DNA of 64,000 nucleotides from the NCBI RefSeq assembly GCF_001606025.1, contig NZ_CP014945.1:806001-870000 (forward strand), in the 5' to 3' direction. The DNA comes from Psychrobacter alimentarius (lineage in GTDB: Bacteria; Pseudomonadota; Gammaproteobacteria; Pseudomonadales; Moraxellaceae). Under the pieces are notes generated by a model, which was not told the origin of the DNA, did not search any database, and saw only the letters and a list, made by a program, of their open reading frames with translations. Below, piece after piece: positions 10,588-18,661 of the stretch (position 1 is its first letter; each line of letters begins with the position of its first letter). The position numbers and the translations under genes were made by a program.

Positions 10588-12066
10588 ATGAATAATATTA
10601 CAATGAATGATTTGATGGGATTGTTGCCTTACGCGCCAATTATTATCGTAGTCATTACGGTATTGGCAGTTATGATTGCCATTGCAATCAAGCGCTCGCA
10701 TATGGTCACTGCGGCAATCACGGTTGCCGGTTTGAATATCGGTTTGTTTACCTTAATTGGTCAAATGCTGGGTATTGTTAATAGTGGTAATATGATGCCA
10801 AACGCTGAGCAGTTATTTGTCATTGATAACTTCGCTCAGTTTAATATGGTGGTTATTTTTATCTGTGCATTGGCCTGCTGTACGCTATCGTATGCGTATC
10901 TGGCCAATTTAAAAGACAATAAAGACGAGCTATATTTGCTCATGTTGCTATCGACGATTGGCGCCTTACTCATGGTAAGCGCTCAGCACATGGCATCGTT
11001 CTTTATGAGTTTAGAGATGCTATCAGTGCCGCTCTATGGATTGCTAGCTTATACGTATATGCGTAATCGCTCGCTTGAGTCGGGTTTAAAGTATTTGGTA
11101 TTGTCTGCGACTGCATCGGCGACGTTGCTCATGGGCATGGCTTTTATTTACGCAGAAGTTGGCTCATTGGCTTTCAAGCCCATCAGTATGATGCTGACCA
11201 ATCTATTTGAATCGCCACTATTGATTCTTGGTGCGGCAATGATGATGTTCGGTATTGCCTTTAAACTGTCTGCGGCACCATTTCATATGTGGACGCCCGA
11301 TGTTTATGAAGGCGCACCAGCACCTATCGCAACCTTTTTAGCGTCAGTTTCAAAAGTGGCGATGATGGCGCTCGCGGTTCGCTTTTTGATTGATACGTCT
11401 TTGTTGGCACTGCCCTCGGTACAGATGTTGCTGATGGTGATGGCAACCTTGTCAATTTTGGTGGGTAACTTATTGGCCATACGCCAAACCAGCCTAAAAC
11501 GTCTACTTGGTTACTCTTCGATTGCCCATATGGGTTATGTGCTGATCGTCATTGTTAGCATTGGTGCAGCAGCTGATAGTATCTCTAGTATGTATATGGC
11601 GATTTATGCGTTTACCTCTATTGGTGCCTTTGGGGTTGTGACCTTGATGTCGAGTCCATATCGCTTGTCTGGTGAAGCGGATGAGTTAACGCATTATCAA
11701 GGACTGTTTTGGCGTCGTCCTGTATTGACCGCTGTTATGACGATTATGATGTTGTCATTGGCAGGTATTCCTTTGACGGCAGGTTTTATCACTAAGCTAT
11801 TTGCGATATTGTCTGCGGTACAAGGTACTCATTGGTTCTTAGCCGCAATGATTATTCTCGGTAGTGCCATCGGTTTGTTCTATTATTTGCGCGTTATGCT
11901 CACGTTGTTCAAACGTCCTAAGCAATTTATTGAATTTGATGTGTCTGGACAATGGGGTATTCGTATGGGCGGTATAATGGTGATTGCGGTAACTGCCATT
12001 ATCGTCTTCTTCGGTGTCTTACCCAATAGTATGATTGAGTGGGCAAGTCTGGCACGTATCTGGTAG
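10588..12066 (+). CDS. nuoN: NADH-quinone oxidoreductase subunit N (NuoN)
   Basis: Third antiporter-like proton channel, adjoining NuoK in the complex I membrane arm. The 492-aa protein is highly hydrophobic and has the NuoN signatures SLEMLSVPLYGLLAY and FKLSAAPFHMWTPDVYEGAP. The ribosome site is GGAGG about ten bases ahead of the ATG, inside the end of nuoM. It is the last gene of the nuo operon: a strong hairpin terminator lies about 85 bases downstream, and the next gene has its own leader. Confidence 0.96.
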   Translation: MNNITMNDLMGLLPYAPIIIVVITVLAVMIAIAIKRSHMVTAAITVAGLNIGLFTLIGQMLGIVNSGNMMPNAEQLFVIDNFAQFNMVVIFICALACCTLSYAYLANLKDNKDELYLLMLLSTIGALLMVSAQHMASFFMSLEMLSVPLYGLLAYTYMRNRSLESGLKYLVLSATASATLLMGMAFIYAEVGSLAFKPISMMLTNLFESPLLILGAAMMMFGIAFKLSAAPFHMWTPDVYEGAPAPIATFLASVSKVAMMALAVRFLIDTSLLALPSVQMLLMVMATLSILVGNLLAIRQTSLKRLLGYSSIAHMGYVLIVIVSIGAAADSISSMYMAIYAFTSIGAFGVVTLMSSPYRLSGEADELTHYQGLFWRRPVLTAVMTIMMLSLAGIPLTAGFITKLFAILSAVQGTHWFLAAMIILGSAIGLFYYLRVMLTLFKRPKQFIEFDVSGQWGIRMGGIMVIAVTAIIVFFGVLPNSMIEWASLARIW

Positions 12067-12104
12067 CTGTCAGATGTGGTAAGTTGTTATCATAGAGAAA
12101 AGGT

Positions 12105-12126
12105 AAGCCACTGTATACGGTGGCTT
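12105..12126. repeat. Perfect hairpin downstream of nuoN
   Basis: AAGCCAC (12105-12111) pairs with GTGGCTT (12120-12126), and the intervening bases include a self-complementary GTATAC, so almost the whole segment can fold. There is no T-run after it. It may stabilise the 3' end of the nuo message or act together with the stronger terminator 25 bases further on. Confidence 0.5.
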
Positions 12127-12150
12127 GTCTATTGTTACGGTTAGAAAACC

Positions 12151-12190
12151 AAGATGCGCCTGCTTTGTGATAAGCTTGGCGCATCTTTTC
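12151..12190 (+). terminator. Rho-independent terminator of the nuo operon
   Basis: A 10-bp perfect stem, AAGATGCGCC (12151-12160) with GGCGCATCTT (12178-12187), is followed by TTT. It lies between nuoN and the next gene on the same strand, which closes the complex I operon and makes the following reductase a separate transcription unit. Confidence 0.8.
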
Positions 12191-12246
12191 GTTTGTAGCG
12201 TCTAATAATTCAATAAGTATAAATACTAGGTGGGTGAACAATTATT

Positions 12247-13089
12247 ATGAGTGAAAATATTCAAAAGGTAACGGTGCTCAGCAAAACCACATGGACACCA
12301 AATCTATTTAGCTTTACGGTGAGCCGTCCTGACAGTTTTAAGTTTACCGCAGGCCAATTTGTACGTTTGGGCGTCAATCCTAGCCAGTTACAGTATTATA
12401 AGCAGCAAAGCGACGCATCTGATGATGGCGTCGATGAAGCAGCGAATACAGCATTGAATGAAGATATCTTTCGTGCCTATTCAATAGTGTCGTCCCCTTT
12501 TGACGAAGTGCTAGAATTCTTCTCTATCGTGATTCCAGATGGTGCATTTACCTCGCAGTTACAACACTTGCAAGTAGGCGATGAATTGCTACTCAATACA
12601 ATGCCATTTGGTTTTCTAACCTTAGCCCGTTATCAAAAACCCTTGCCAAAAGATCTATGGCTACTAGCGACTGGTACTGGTTTGGCTCCTTTCTTATCCA
12701 TGTTACAAGATTTAAAGACATGGGAAGATTACGAGCATATTATTCTTGCCTACAGCGCACGTTCAACGGAGGAGCTTGCTTATGTGGAGAAGATTGAAAG
12801 CTTGCAAGAAGAATTTGGTTCGTTGGTAGATAACCCAGCGACACTGACCTTTATTCCTATTGTTACTCGTGAGTCTGTCGAAGGGGCATTGACAGAACGT
12901 CTGCCAAAGCTGTTGTTAGAGGGTACTTTGCAAGCGCGAGCAGGTATCGAGCTGGATATCGATAGTACGCATGTCATGCTATGTGGTAATCCAGATATGG
13001 TAGAAGATACCAAAGAGACATTAAAATCGTTAGGGTTGGTCATGAACCGACGCGGTGAGGGTAATATTGCAGTAGAAAACTATTGGTAA
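12247..13089 (+). CDS. fpr: Ferredoxin--NADP(+) reductase
   Basis: Cytosolic FAD enzyme that exchanges electrons between NADPH and ferredoxin or flavodoxin. The FAD-binding signature RAYS is at residues 76-79. The NADP-binding part shows LATGTGLAPFLSML and CGNPDMVEDT, and the chain ends in the aromatic ENYW typical of bacterial Fpr. The protein is 280 aa, against about 250 for E. coli Fpr; the extra residues form a Gln/Asp/Ala-rich insert at about 47-74 just before RAYS. The start ATG has an AGGTGGG ribosome site. It is a single-gene unit between the nuo terminator and the bidirectional terminator at 13139. Confidence 0.93.
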   Translation: MSENIQKVTVLSKTTWTPNLFSFTVSRPDSFKFTAGQFVRLGVNPSQLQYYKQQSDASDDGVDEAANTALNEDIFRAYSIVSSPFDEVLEFFSIVIPDGAFTSQLQHLQVGDELLLNTMPFGFLTLARYQKPLPKDLWLLATGTGLAPFLSMLQDLKTWEDYEHIILAYSARSTEELAYVEKIESLQEEFGSLVDNPATLTFIPIVTRESVEGALTERLPKLLLEGTLQARAGIELDIDSTHVMLCGNPDMVEDTKETLKSLGLVMNRRGEGNIAVENYW

Positions 13090-13138
13090 GTATCAGCTGT
13101 GAGCAGACACAGGGTTGATATTGACCATCTGTAAGCTA

Positions 13139-13207
13139 TTTTTTATACCATAACGCGGTCTCTAAAAGTAAATAGGCTTTCAGAGACCGCGTAATGGTAT
13201 AAAAAAA
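13139..13207. terminator. Bidirectional terminator between fpr and the convergent unknown gene
   Basis: A long, nearly perfect inverted repeat: the arm TTTTTATACCAT plus ACGCGGTCTCT pairs with AGAGACCGCGT plus ATGGTATAAAAA, separated by an 18-base loop. Both outer ends are A/T tracts, so it can terminate fpr on the plus strand and the 13219-14010 gene on the minus strand. Confidence 0.85.
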
Positions 13208-13218
13208 GCAAACATGCT

Positions 13219-14010
13219 TTAAACTTGGCTAGGTTCGGTGGCATCCTCTATCGGTCTGATTGGACCTTGCATCAGCTGCGGTTCATCATCATCGCTAATG
13301 ATGTCTTCATTGCTACTGGCAGCCAGTAAATCCCGATAGTTGATTTGTGTTTTTAAAACCATCTGCTCTTCTTCAAGCTCGCCATAGTTCACTTGAACCT
13401 TATGCAGCGTGCTAATGATTTTTTTGTTGCTCTTGAGCCAACGATTGATATCAAGATAAATGACTTCATCTTTTGTACGAGCAATATTGATATAAGACAG
13501 AATAAATCCTAAAGGATCTTTTTTGAGGATACTATGATAAAACCAGATGAAAAGCTTAACCCCTTGACGTTTGAGAAACGACTCACAACGTAGGTTGAGT
13601 ACATCGGTATAGGTCTGCTGCCCAAAAACAAAGCGCTGAACATTACGATCAAGCTGCACATGGACCAAGCTAAAATTACTGGCCACCTCAGCATAAATGC
13701 CACTGGTATTGACTGTACAGAATAATCGAAACCAGTCGTCATGCATCTCAACACGCAATTCTAAAATGGCTTTTACATTATCAGTGACAAATTTCTGCAA
13801 GGCGTCGTTGACATATTTTTGGGCAACGGGCAGAGCGATTTCGTCTTCTAGCTTGTCAGTCGTTTTATTATATATTTGCTTAATAGACTGAGTAAGGCGC
13901 TCCCAGCCTCCGCTAAATGACTCGTCAAAACGGTCACCCATATTTTCGAAAAACTCATCGAAATTGTCTGAATCATTCACGTTGTCATTCATGTTATCAA
14001 AGCCACTCAA
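13219..14010 (-). CDS. Unknown acidic protein
   Basis: I do not recognise this 263-aa protein. Visible features: an Asn/Asp/Phe/Glu-rich first 35 residues, a central part (about 36-215) of mixed helices and strands with aromatic patches such as MHDDWFRLFC and LFIWFYHSI, a basic segment around RWLKSNKK, and a second acidic tail (EDIISDDDEPQ). There is no signal peptide or membrane helix, so it is probably cytosolic. I chose the TTG at 14010 because AAGGATAAT sits four bases upstream, the same layout as for phoH; an ATG 18 bases later is possible. It stands alone between a bidirectional terminator and a divergent TonB-like gene. Confidence 0.75.
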   Translation of the reverse strand: MSGFDNMNDNVNDSDNFDEFFENMGDRFDESFSGGWERLTQSIKQIYNKTTDKLEDEIALPVAQKYVNDALQKFVTDNVKAILELRVEMHDDWFRLFCTVNTSGIYAEVASNFSLVHVQLDRNVQRFVFGQQTYTDVLNLRCESFLKRQGVKLFIWFYHSILKKDPLGFILSYINIARTKDEVIYLDINRWLKSNKKIISTLHKVQVNYGELEEEQMVLKTQINYRDLLAASSNEDIISDDDEPQLMQGPIRPIEDATEPSQV

Positions 14011-14381
14011 ACTTATTATCCTTATAATAATAGGGGTCGTTATTTAATACTTATAAAACAGTATATAGTAAATGTGATGGCTTCAAAATAAACACCTACA
14101 CTTTGTAGTAATTCATTTGATGACGCCTGCTGCTAAAGTAAAACAAACATTGCTATAACAAAAACATCATTGCTACCGATCTATTTTATTTGAAGCTACT
14201 GGGCCTATTAATCAGCCGATCAGAGCTGCTGGCATAGCAAAAGTGGGTGAAAATACGGCATCACAGTTATACTGGCAGTATAATTCTATGTCATGTTATG
14301 ATAGCACTGGCATTGTTTTAGGCTCTGTAGCAATAGTGCTTTTTATTTGTTTGACTTGATTTTTATCCGCTGAGACCTATT
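14011..14381. promoter_or_regulatory. Divergent intergenic region with an inverted repeat
   Basis: This 371-base gap separates the divergent unknown gene and the TonB-like gene, so it should hold promoters for both. The one clear structure is TTATACT-GGC-AGTATAA (14267-14283), a perfect 7-bp inverted repeat with a 3-base spacer. It overlaps a TATAAT-like box (14279-14284) and could be an operator or part of the plus-strand promoter. I see no coding sequence here. Confidence 0.4.
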
Positions 14382-15269
14382 GTGGCCTATATCAAAGATT
14401 CACAAAGTTACCATTTTTCTGCTCAAGCGCCCAAGCGTGATTTGGGTTTGCCTATCGCGATTGTGATCGCTGTTGCGATACATGTCGGGATTATCTTTGG
14501 TATCAGCTTTTCGATGGGTAAAGATCCCGCTGCAATGATGCAAGACGTCGCAAAAGCCCTCACGGACAACATGCAACCAAATGAAGACGCGCATTTCATT
14601 GCCAATGCGTCACAAGAAGGTGGTGGCACAATAGAGGAGACGCTGCGGCAAGAGACTGATCAAACCAGTCCTTTGTCCGCTGAACAAATGAGTGAGACGC
14701 AAGACGTCATCAATTTACAGCGGCAAGTTCGTCAGCAGCGCTATCAAGAAAGTTATCTACGCACCACTTTGAGCTGGCGTCAAGCAACGGTTGAGTCTGA
14801 TAATGATAGCAAACAAGCACAAGACGATGCCATGGCACAAGAAGAGCGGCTACGCAAACAAATAGCTACATTAGAAGCACAGCTCTCCCAGCGTCAGCAA
14901 GTCTATGCGACCAAATCAAAAGTCGTGACGATGGATAGCAATTCGACCACGCGCGGTGTCGCAGCAGATTATATCAATACCTTTCGTGAGCATGTTGAGC
15001 GTGTTGGTAACTTGCACTATCCAGTACAAGCTCGTGCCCAAGGCATTACAGGTGATGTGCGCTTGATGGTCATCATTAATAACGATGGCAATATTAAAGC
15101 CATTCGTCTGCTAGAGAGCTCGAACTCGACAATACTAGACGAAGCGGCAAAACAATCAGTGCGTCAAGCGGCGCCTTTTGGTCAATTTACCAAAGATATG
15201 AAAAATATTGTAGAGTTGCGCCTGATACGGACGTATCGCTATAGTGACAAAGTCGATGTCACTTATTAA
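14382..15269 (+). CDS. TonB-family protein with N-terminal anchor and central coiled coil
   Basis: An inner-membrane-anchored periplasmic protein of TonB type. A single hydrophobic helix spans about residues 23-43. It is followed by an acidic, Gln/Glu-rich region (about 95-180) with strong coiled-coil character (QEERLRKQIATLEAQLSQRQ). The C-terminal domain (about 195-295) fits the TonB C-terminal fold, with TGDVRLMVIINNDGNIKAIR and the SVRQAAPF helix. The usual Pro-Lys/Pro-Glu linker is missing, and no exbB or exbD is nearby, so it may not be an iron-uptake transducer. The start is GTG at 14382, with a weak ribosome site. An mscS gene follows 84 bases later in the same direction. Confidence 0.75.
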   Translation: MAYIKDSQSYHFSAQAPKRDLGLPIAIVIAVAIHVGIIFGISFSMGKDPAAMMQDVAKALTDNMQPNEDAHFIANASQEGGGTIEETLRQETDQTSPLSAEQMSETQDVINLQRQVRQQRYQESYLRTTLSWRQATVESDNDSKQAQDDAMAQEERLRKQIATLEAQLSQRQQVYATKSKVVTMDSNSTTRGVAADYINTFREHVERVGNLHYPVQARAQGITGDVRLMVIINNDGNIKAIRLLESSNSTILDEAAKQSVRQAAPFGQFTKDMKNIVELRLIRTYRYSDKVDVTY

Positions 15270-15353
15270 CATTTGTGGTTAAATACCACATAGACAGACA
15301 TCAAAAAATATTAACATGCATTTATCAAAACATTTATAGAATAAAGAGTCAGT

Positions 15354-16229
15354 ATGGAATTTTTAGGTTTCACCATCGATATCGCAACGCTAACCGCCAG
15401 TGCAGTAGTGTTAACAACCAAGCTAGCGTTGGCCATTCTAATATTCGTCATCGGACTGTGGTTGGCCAAAAAAGCAGTAAGCATCGCACATAAGGTCATG
15501 CTAAAAAGTCGCTTGGATGACACGGTCGCCAGCTTTTTAGGTCGTTTATTGTATGGCGTTTTACTCGTCGTGGTTACCCTAGCGGCTTTAAGTAAGGTAG
15601 GCGTACAGACGACATCTGTCGTTGCGATCTTGGGTGGTGCAGCGGTCGCCATTGGTTTGTCATTAAAAGATCAGTTATCAAACTTTGCAGCTGGCATCAT
15701 GATTGTGACTTTTCGCCCATTTGTCAGTGGCGATTATGTCCAAATCAACGGCTTTACTGGTACAGTGGGCGAAATCACTTTGGTCAATACGCATTTAACG
15801 ACGACCAATAACCACGATATCATCATTCCAAACGGTAATATCACAACTTCAGCGATCACCAATTATTCATCGTTGCCCAATCGCCGTGTTGATATCACAG
15901 TCGGTATTGGTTACGACGCAGATATTAAAGCGGCTAAAACCGTCATGCTTAACTTGGCACGAAATAACCCTTTGGCCTTTACTGATCCTGAGCCGATCGT
16001 GCGTGTTACCAACTTGGGCGATAATTCGGTGGATTTGACTTTGAATGTTTGGACCACCAATGCTGACTGGTGGTCAATGCAGTGTGAGTTGCTAGAACAA
16101 TTCAAAGTGGCACTAGACGATGAGAAAATTGAGATTCCATTCCCGCAGCGTAGTGTCCATGTCAAAGGTCTAGATCAAATGATTAACCAAATGGGTGAAT
16201 CACAAAAACTACCGATGAAAAAAGACTAA
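15354..16229 (+). CDS. mscS: Small-conductance mechanosensitive channel (MscS family)
   Basis: Membrane channel that opens under membrane tension to release solutes on osmotic downshock. The 291-aa product has three N-terminal membrane helices (within residues 1-110). The third is the Ala/Gly-rich pore helix AILGGAAVAIGLSLKDQLSN, followed by the beta domain with FRPFVSGDYVQI and the alpha-beta cytoplasmic vestibule domain ending in FPQRSVHV. Length matches E. coli MscS (286). It follows the TonB-like gene and converges on ybeY. Confidence 0.93.
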   Translation: MEFLGFTIDIATLTASAVVLTTKLALAILIFVIGLWLAKKAVSIAHKVMLKSRLDDTVASFLGRLLYGVLLVVVTLAALSKVGVQTTSVVAILGGAAVAIGLSLKDQLSNFAAGIMIVTFRPFVSGDYVQINGFTGTVGEITLVNTHLTTTNNHDIIIPNGNITTSAITNYSSLPNRRVDITVGIGYDADIKAAKTVMLNLARNNPLAFTDPEPIVRVTNLGDNSVDLTLNVWTTNADWWSMQCELLEQFKVALDDEKIEIPFPQRSVHVKGLDQMINQMGESQKLPMKKD

Positions 16230-16251
16230 AGCATGTCCTCAATTTAAACAT

Positions 16252-16269
16252 GGGACCGTAAAAGGTCCC
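16252..16269. terminator. Short hairpin between convergent mscS and ybeY
   Basis: GGGACC (16252-16257) and GGTCCC (16264-16269) form a 6-bp GC-rich stem with a six-base loop in the 44-base gap between convergent stop codons. There is no clear T-run on either side, so termination is plausible but not shown. Confidence 0.4.
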
Positions 16270-16273
16270 TAAT

Positions 16274-16879
16274 CTAGACATATGGATTTGGCAAATCCAG
16301 ATTTGCTAAAATATCGATCTCAAACCTTTCCATTTCATCTTGTTCGGCCTGTCCAAGCTCATGATCGAAGCCCAGTAGATGCAGTGCCCCATGTATCAGC
16401 AGATGGCTGATGTGCTGATCTACTGCTTTGTTCTGCTCTTCGGCTTCACGCACCATAACGTCATGACAGATAACGAGCTCACCGAGCGGTAATGTGGGCA
16501 TTAGCTCAATGATAGCAATGGGCAAATCGCTTGGGTAAGATAGAATGTTGGTTGCATAATCTTTATCACGTGCTTCCAGATTTAATGCCTGTCCTTCAAT
16601 CTCATCAGTAATATATATGTCTAGCGCTTTTGTTTTTGACTGCCAGCGCTCAGGCTCAATATCCTCAAAGTAAGGCAGCGTCAAACCTTGAGGCATACGC
16701 TCATTCACATAATCTAACGTTGCCATTATGATGCGCACTAAATTATCTCGCTGATAAAAGGTATCAAGTATCTCATCATCAATACTTTCAGTCGCGTTGA
16801 TATCGAGTGCTACTAAATCTGCATCGTTATTCGTCATGTCATCATTTACGTGATCTTGGTCATCGTTAGACTGACTCAT
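16274..16879 (-). CDS. ybeY: Endoribonuclease YbeY
   Basis: Zinc-dependent endoribonuclease needed for 16S rRNA 3' processing and late ribosome quality control. The metal site HGALHLLGFDH supplies H163, H167 and H173. The chain ends in LDLPNPYV, like other YbeY proteins. At 201 aa it is about 45 residues longer than the E. coli enzyme, because of an Asp/Asn-rich N-terminal extension. The long start is supported by AAAGGATAATGAC directly before the ATG at 16879. It lies downstream of phoH on the same strand, as in the common ybeZYX arrangement, but a terminator hairpin stands between them. Confidence 0.93.
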   Translation of the reverse strand: MSQSNDDQDHVNDDMTNNDADLVALDINATESIDDEILDTFYQRDNLVRIIMATLDYVNERMPQGLTLPYFEDIEPERWQSKTKALDIYITDEIEGQALNLEARDKDYATNILSYPSDLPIAIIELMPTLPLGELVICHDVMVREAEEQNKAVDQHISHLLIHGALHLLGFDHELGQAEQDEMERFEIDILANLDLPNPYV

Positions 16880-17011
16880 GTCATTATCCTTTTATCGGTT
16901 GATGAGACGATGTCTCTAAATATTATTATCTCAAACATTTCAGTGTTGCCTGACTGCATAATCAATCCAATATAAAATCAATATAGTGCTGCCAACGTTA
17001 TATTTTTTAGC

Positions 17012-17048
17012 AAAAAACCGGACTACTCTAGAAGTAATCCGGTTTTTT
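17012..17048. terminator. Terminator between phoH and ybeY
   Basis: AAAAAACCGGA (17012-17022) pairs perfectly with TCCGGTTTTTT (17038-17048) over a 15-base loop. Read on the minus strand, it follows phoH by 30 bases and ends in a T-run, so it should stop much of the phoH transcript before ybeY. ybeY therefore probably also has its own promoter in 16892-17011. Confidence 0.8.
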
Positions 17049-17078
17049 ATTTTAGAATGACAGCTTAAGCGTGCCAGT

Positions 17079-18179
17079 TTATAATTTAGCCGCGGCGTTA
17101 GCAATCACTTGTCTACGCTCTTGCTCTTTAATGCGCTCAAACTTGCGTTTTTCTTCTAGTATCAATTGCTCTTCATCAAACACATCGTAAGCTTCGACGA
17201 TTTTTTGTACCAACTGATGGCGTACCACGTCTTTTGAGTCAAACTTAGTGATATGAATCTCTTCAATACCGCTTAGAATCTCCATCGCTTGTGCCAAGCC
17301 TGATTTGTGGCCACGTGGCAAATCGACCTGAGTGATGTCACCCGTAATCACGGCACGTGAGCCAAAGCCCAAGCGCGTCAAAAACATTTTCATCTGTTCA
17401 GGGGTGGTGTTCTGGGCTTCGTCTAGAATGACAAACGAGTTATTTAGTGTACGACCACGCATGTAAGCAAGTGGCGCAACTTCAATGATCTGACGTTCAA
17501 TCATTTTGCCCACTTTTTCAAAGCCAAGCATCTCATACAACGCATCGTACAATGGACGCAAATACGGATCGATTTTTTGGGTCAAATCACCTGGTAAGAA
17601 GCCCAGTTTTTCACCCGCTTCTACTGCTGGGCGCACCAATAAAATACGCTCAATCTCATTACGCTCAAGCATATCGACTGCACAGGCAACCGCTAAATAC
17701 GTCTTACCTGTACCAGCAGGGCCAATACCGAACGACACATCAGAGCTCAGGACGTTTTTTACATAACGCTGCTGATTGCCGCCACGAGGAACAATACGAC
17801 CCTTACGTGTGCGTAAGCTAATGGGCGTAAACTCACTGGCTTCTAACTCATCTTCGTACTCTGCATCGTCATCGTCTTGCTCATCGGCTTCCATGTCTTC
17901 ATCACGCGAGAGGCTGGATTGAATGATGAGGTGCAACTCTTCTGCGCTGATGTCTTTTGAGTTTTGGGCTTCGTCTACCATTTTATATATAATGCGCTCA
18001 CCGCGCTCGACACCAGTCACATCGCCACTGAGGCAAAAGTCGCCTTGGCGTTGGCTGATTTTGATGTCGAGGCGTTCTTGGATATATTTCATGTGATTGT
18101 TGTATTCACCAAGTACAGTTTTTAGCTGGGCTGGTGTCAATGATTCAAACTTTATACGGCGGCTCATGGAATCAGTCAA
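17079..18179 (-). CDS. phoH: PhoH family ATPase (YbeZ)
   Basis: Cytosolic P-loop ATPase of the PhoH/YbeZ group, thought to partner YbeY in RNA metabolism. The Walker A motif is in [11 protein letters not shown] at about residues 155-165, and the Walker B-like segment is [10 protein letters not shown]. An N-terminal nucleic-acid-binding-like segment precedes an acidic linker ([16 protein letters not shown]). The length of 366 aa is typical. I use the TTG at 18179 because AAGGATAAT ends four bases before it; the ATG twelve bases inside has no such site. The gene is upstream of ybeY and downstream, on its own strand, of the heptamer array at 18317-18400. Confidence 0.92.
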   Translation of the reverse strand: MTDSMSRRIKFESLTPAQLKTVLGEYNNHMKYIQERLDIKISQRQGDFCLSGDVTGVERGERIIYKMVDEAQNSKDISAEELHLIIQSSLSRDEDMEADEQDDDDAEYEDELEASEFTPISLRTRKGRIVPRGGNQQRYVKNVLSSDVSFGIGPAGTGKTYLAVACAVDMLERNEIERILLVRPAVEAGEKLGFLPGDLTQKIDPYLRPLYDALYEMLGFEKVGKMIERQIIEVAPLAYMRGRTLNNSFVILDEAQNTTPEQMKMFLTRLGFGSRAVITGDITQVDLPRGHKSGLAQAMEILSGIEEIHITKFDSKDVVRHQLVQKIVEAYDVFDEEQLILEEKRKFERIKEQERRQVIANAAAKL

Positions 18180-18316
18180 GCGATTATCCTTATGTTGTGT
18201 ACCCGATACTATGATGTATTTTTAATAAAGTGACGGGTTTAAACGGAAAATAGTCATTAGGTTTATATTAATTTTAGATCGTAGAGATAAAAATAACGGC
18301 AATGTTTTAAAAATTA

Positions 18317-18400
18317 TTATTGGTTATTGGTTATTGGTTATTGGTTATTGGTTATTGGTTATTGGTTATTGGTTATTGGTTATTGGTTATTGGTTATTGG
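18317..18400. repeat. Twelve perfect tandem copies of TTATTGG
   Basis: The 7-bp unit TTATTGG is repeated 12 times without error over 84 bases, followed by a partial TTAT. It is non-coding and starts 138 bases upstream of the phoH start codon. Perfect short tandem arrays of this type are prone to copy-number change by strand slippage, and 7-bp promoter repeats are known to tune expression of the H. influenzae hmw adhesins. A role here is inference. Confidence 0.98.
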
Positions 18401-18562
18401 TTATGAAGAGAAATAAATGTCTTGTCTTTATTATGGTAGATAGTTTTTAAATTTCAAGCAGTACATTCGCCAGATAGCCCTGTTTTTGTATGACGATTGC
18501 AACTACCTCAAGTGGTTTTTGTTTTGTATGACTCAAGAGAGGATATCTCAAATATCCTAAAC

Positions 18563-18591
18563 TTGACATGCGATTGATACACGTTTTATGT
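18563..18591 (+). promoter_or_regulatory. Possible promoter upstream of a micro-ORF
   Basis: TTGACA (18563-18568) is followed after 17 bases by TTATGT (18586-18591). About 30 bases downstream is a possible ribosome site (AAGGAAAAGG) and the micro-ORF at 18623. It could also drive a long leader for ubiH or a small RNA. Support is by sequence match only. Confidence 0.3.
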
Positions 18592-18622
18592 ACGGTTAAG
18601 AGCATAAAGGAAAAGGCAATTT

Positions 18623-18661
18623 ATGGTAATCTACGAGTCATATCACCCATTTTATAATTGA
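18623..18661 (+). CDS. Possible 12-residue micro-ORF
   Basis: The ATG at 18623 opens a 12-codon frame (MVIYESYHPFYN) ending in TGA. A purine-rich AAGGAAAAGG lies about six bases upstream, and a promoter-like pair lies further up. It is too short to judge by codon use. It could be a leader peptide or simply chance. Confidence 0.2.
   Translation: MVIYESYHPFYN

Noticed and set aside
15274-15290. Hairpin TGTGGT/ACCACA between the TonB-like gene and mscS as a terminator
   Set aside because: A six-base, A+T-mixed stem with no T-run after it; too weak to call.
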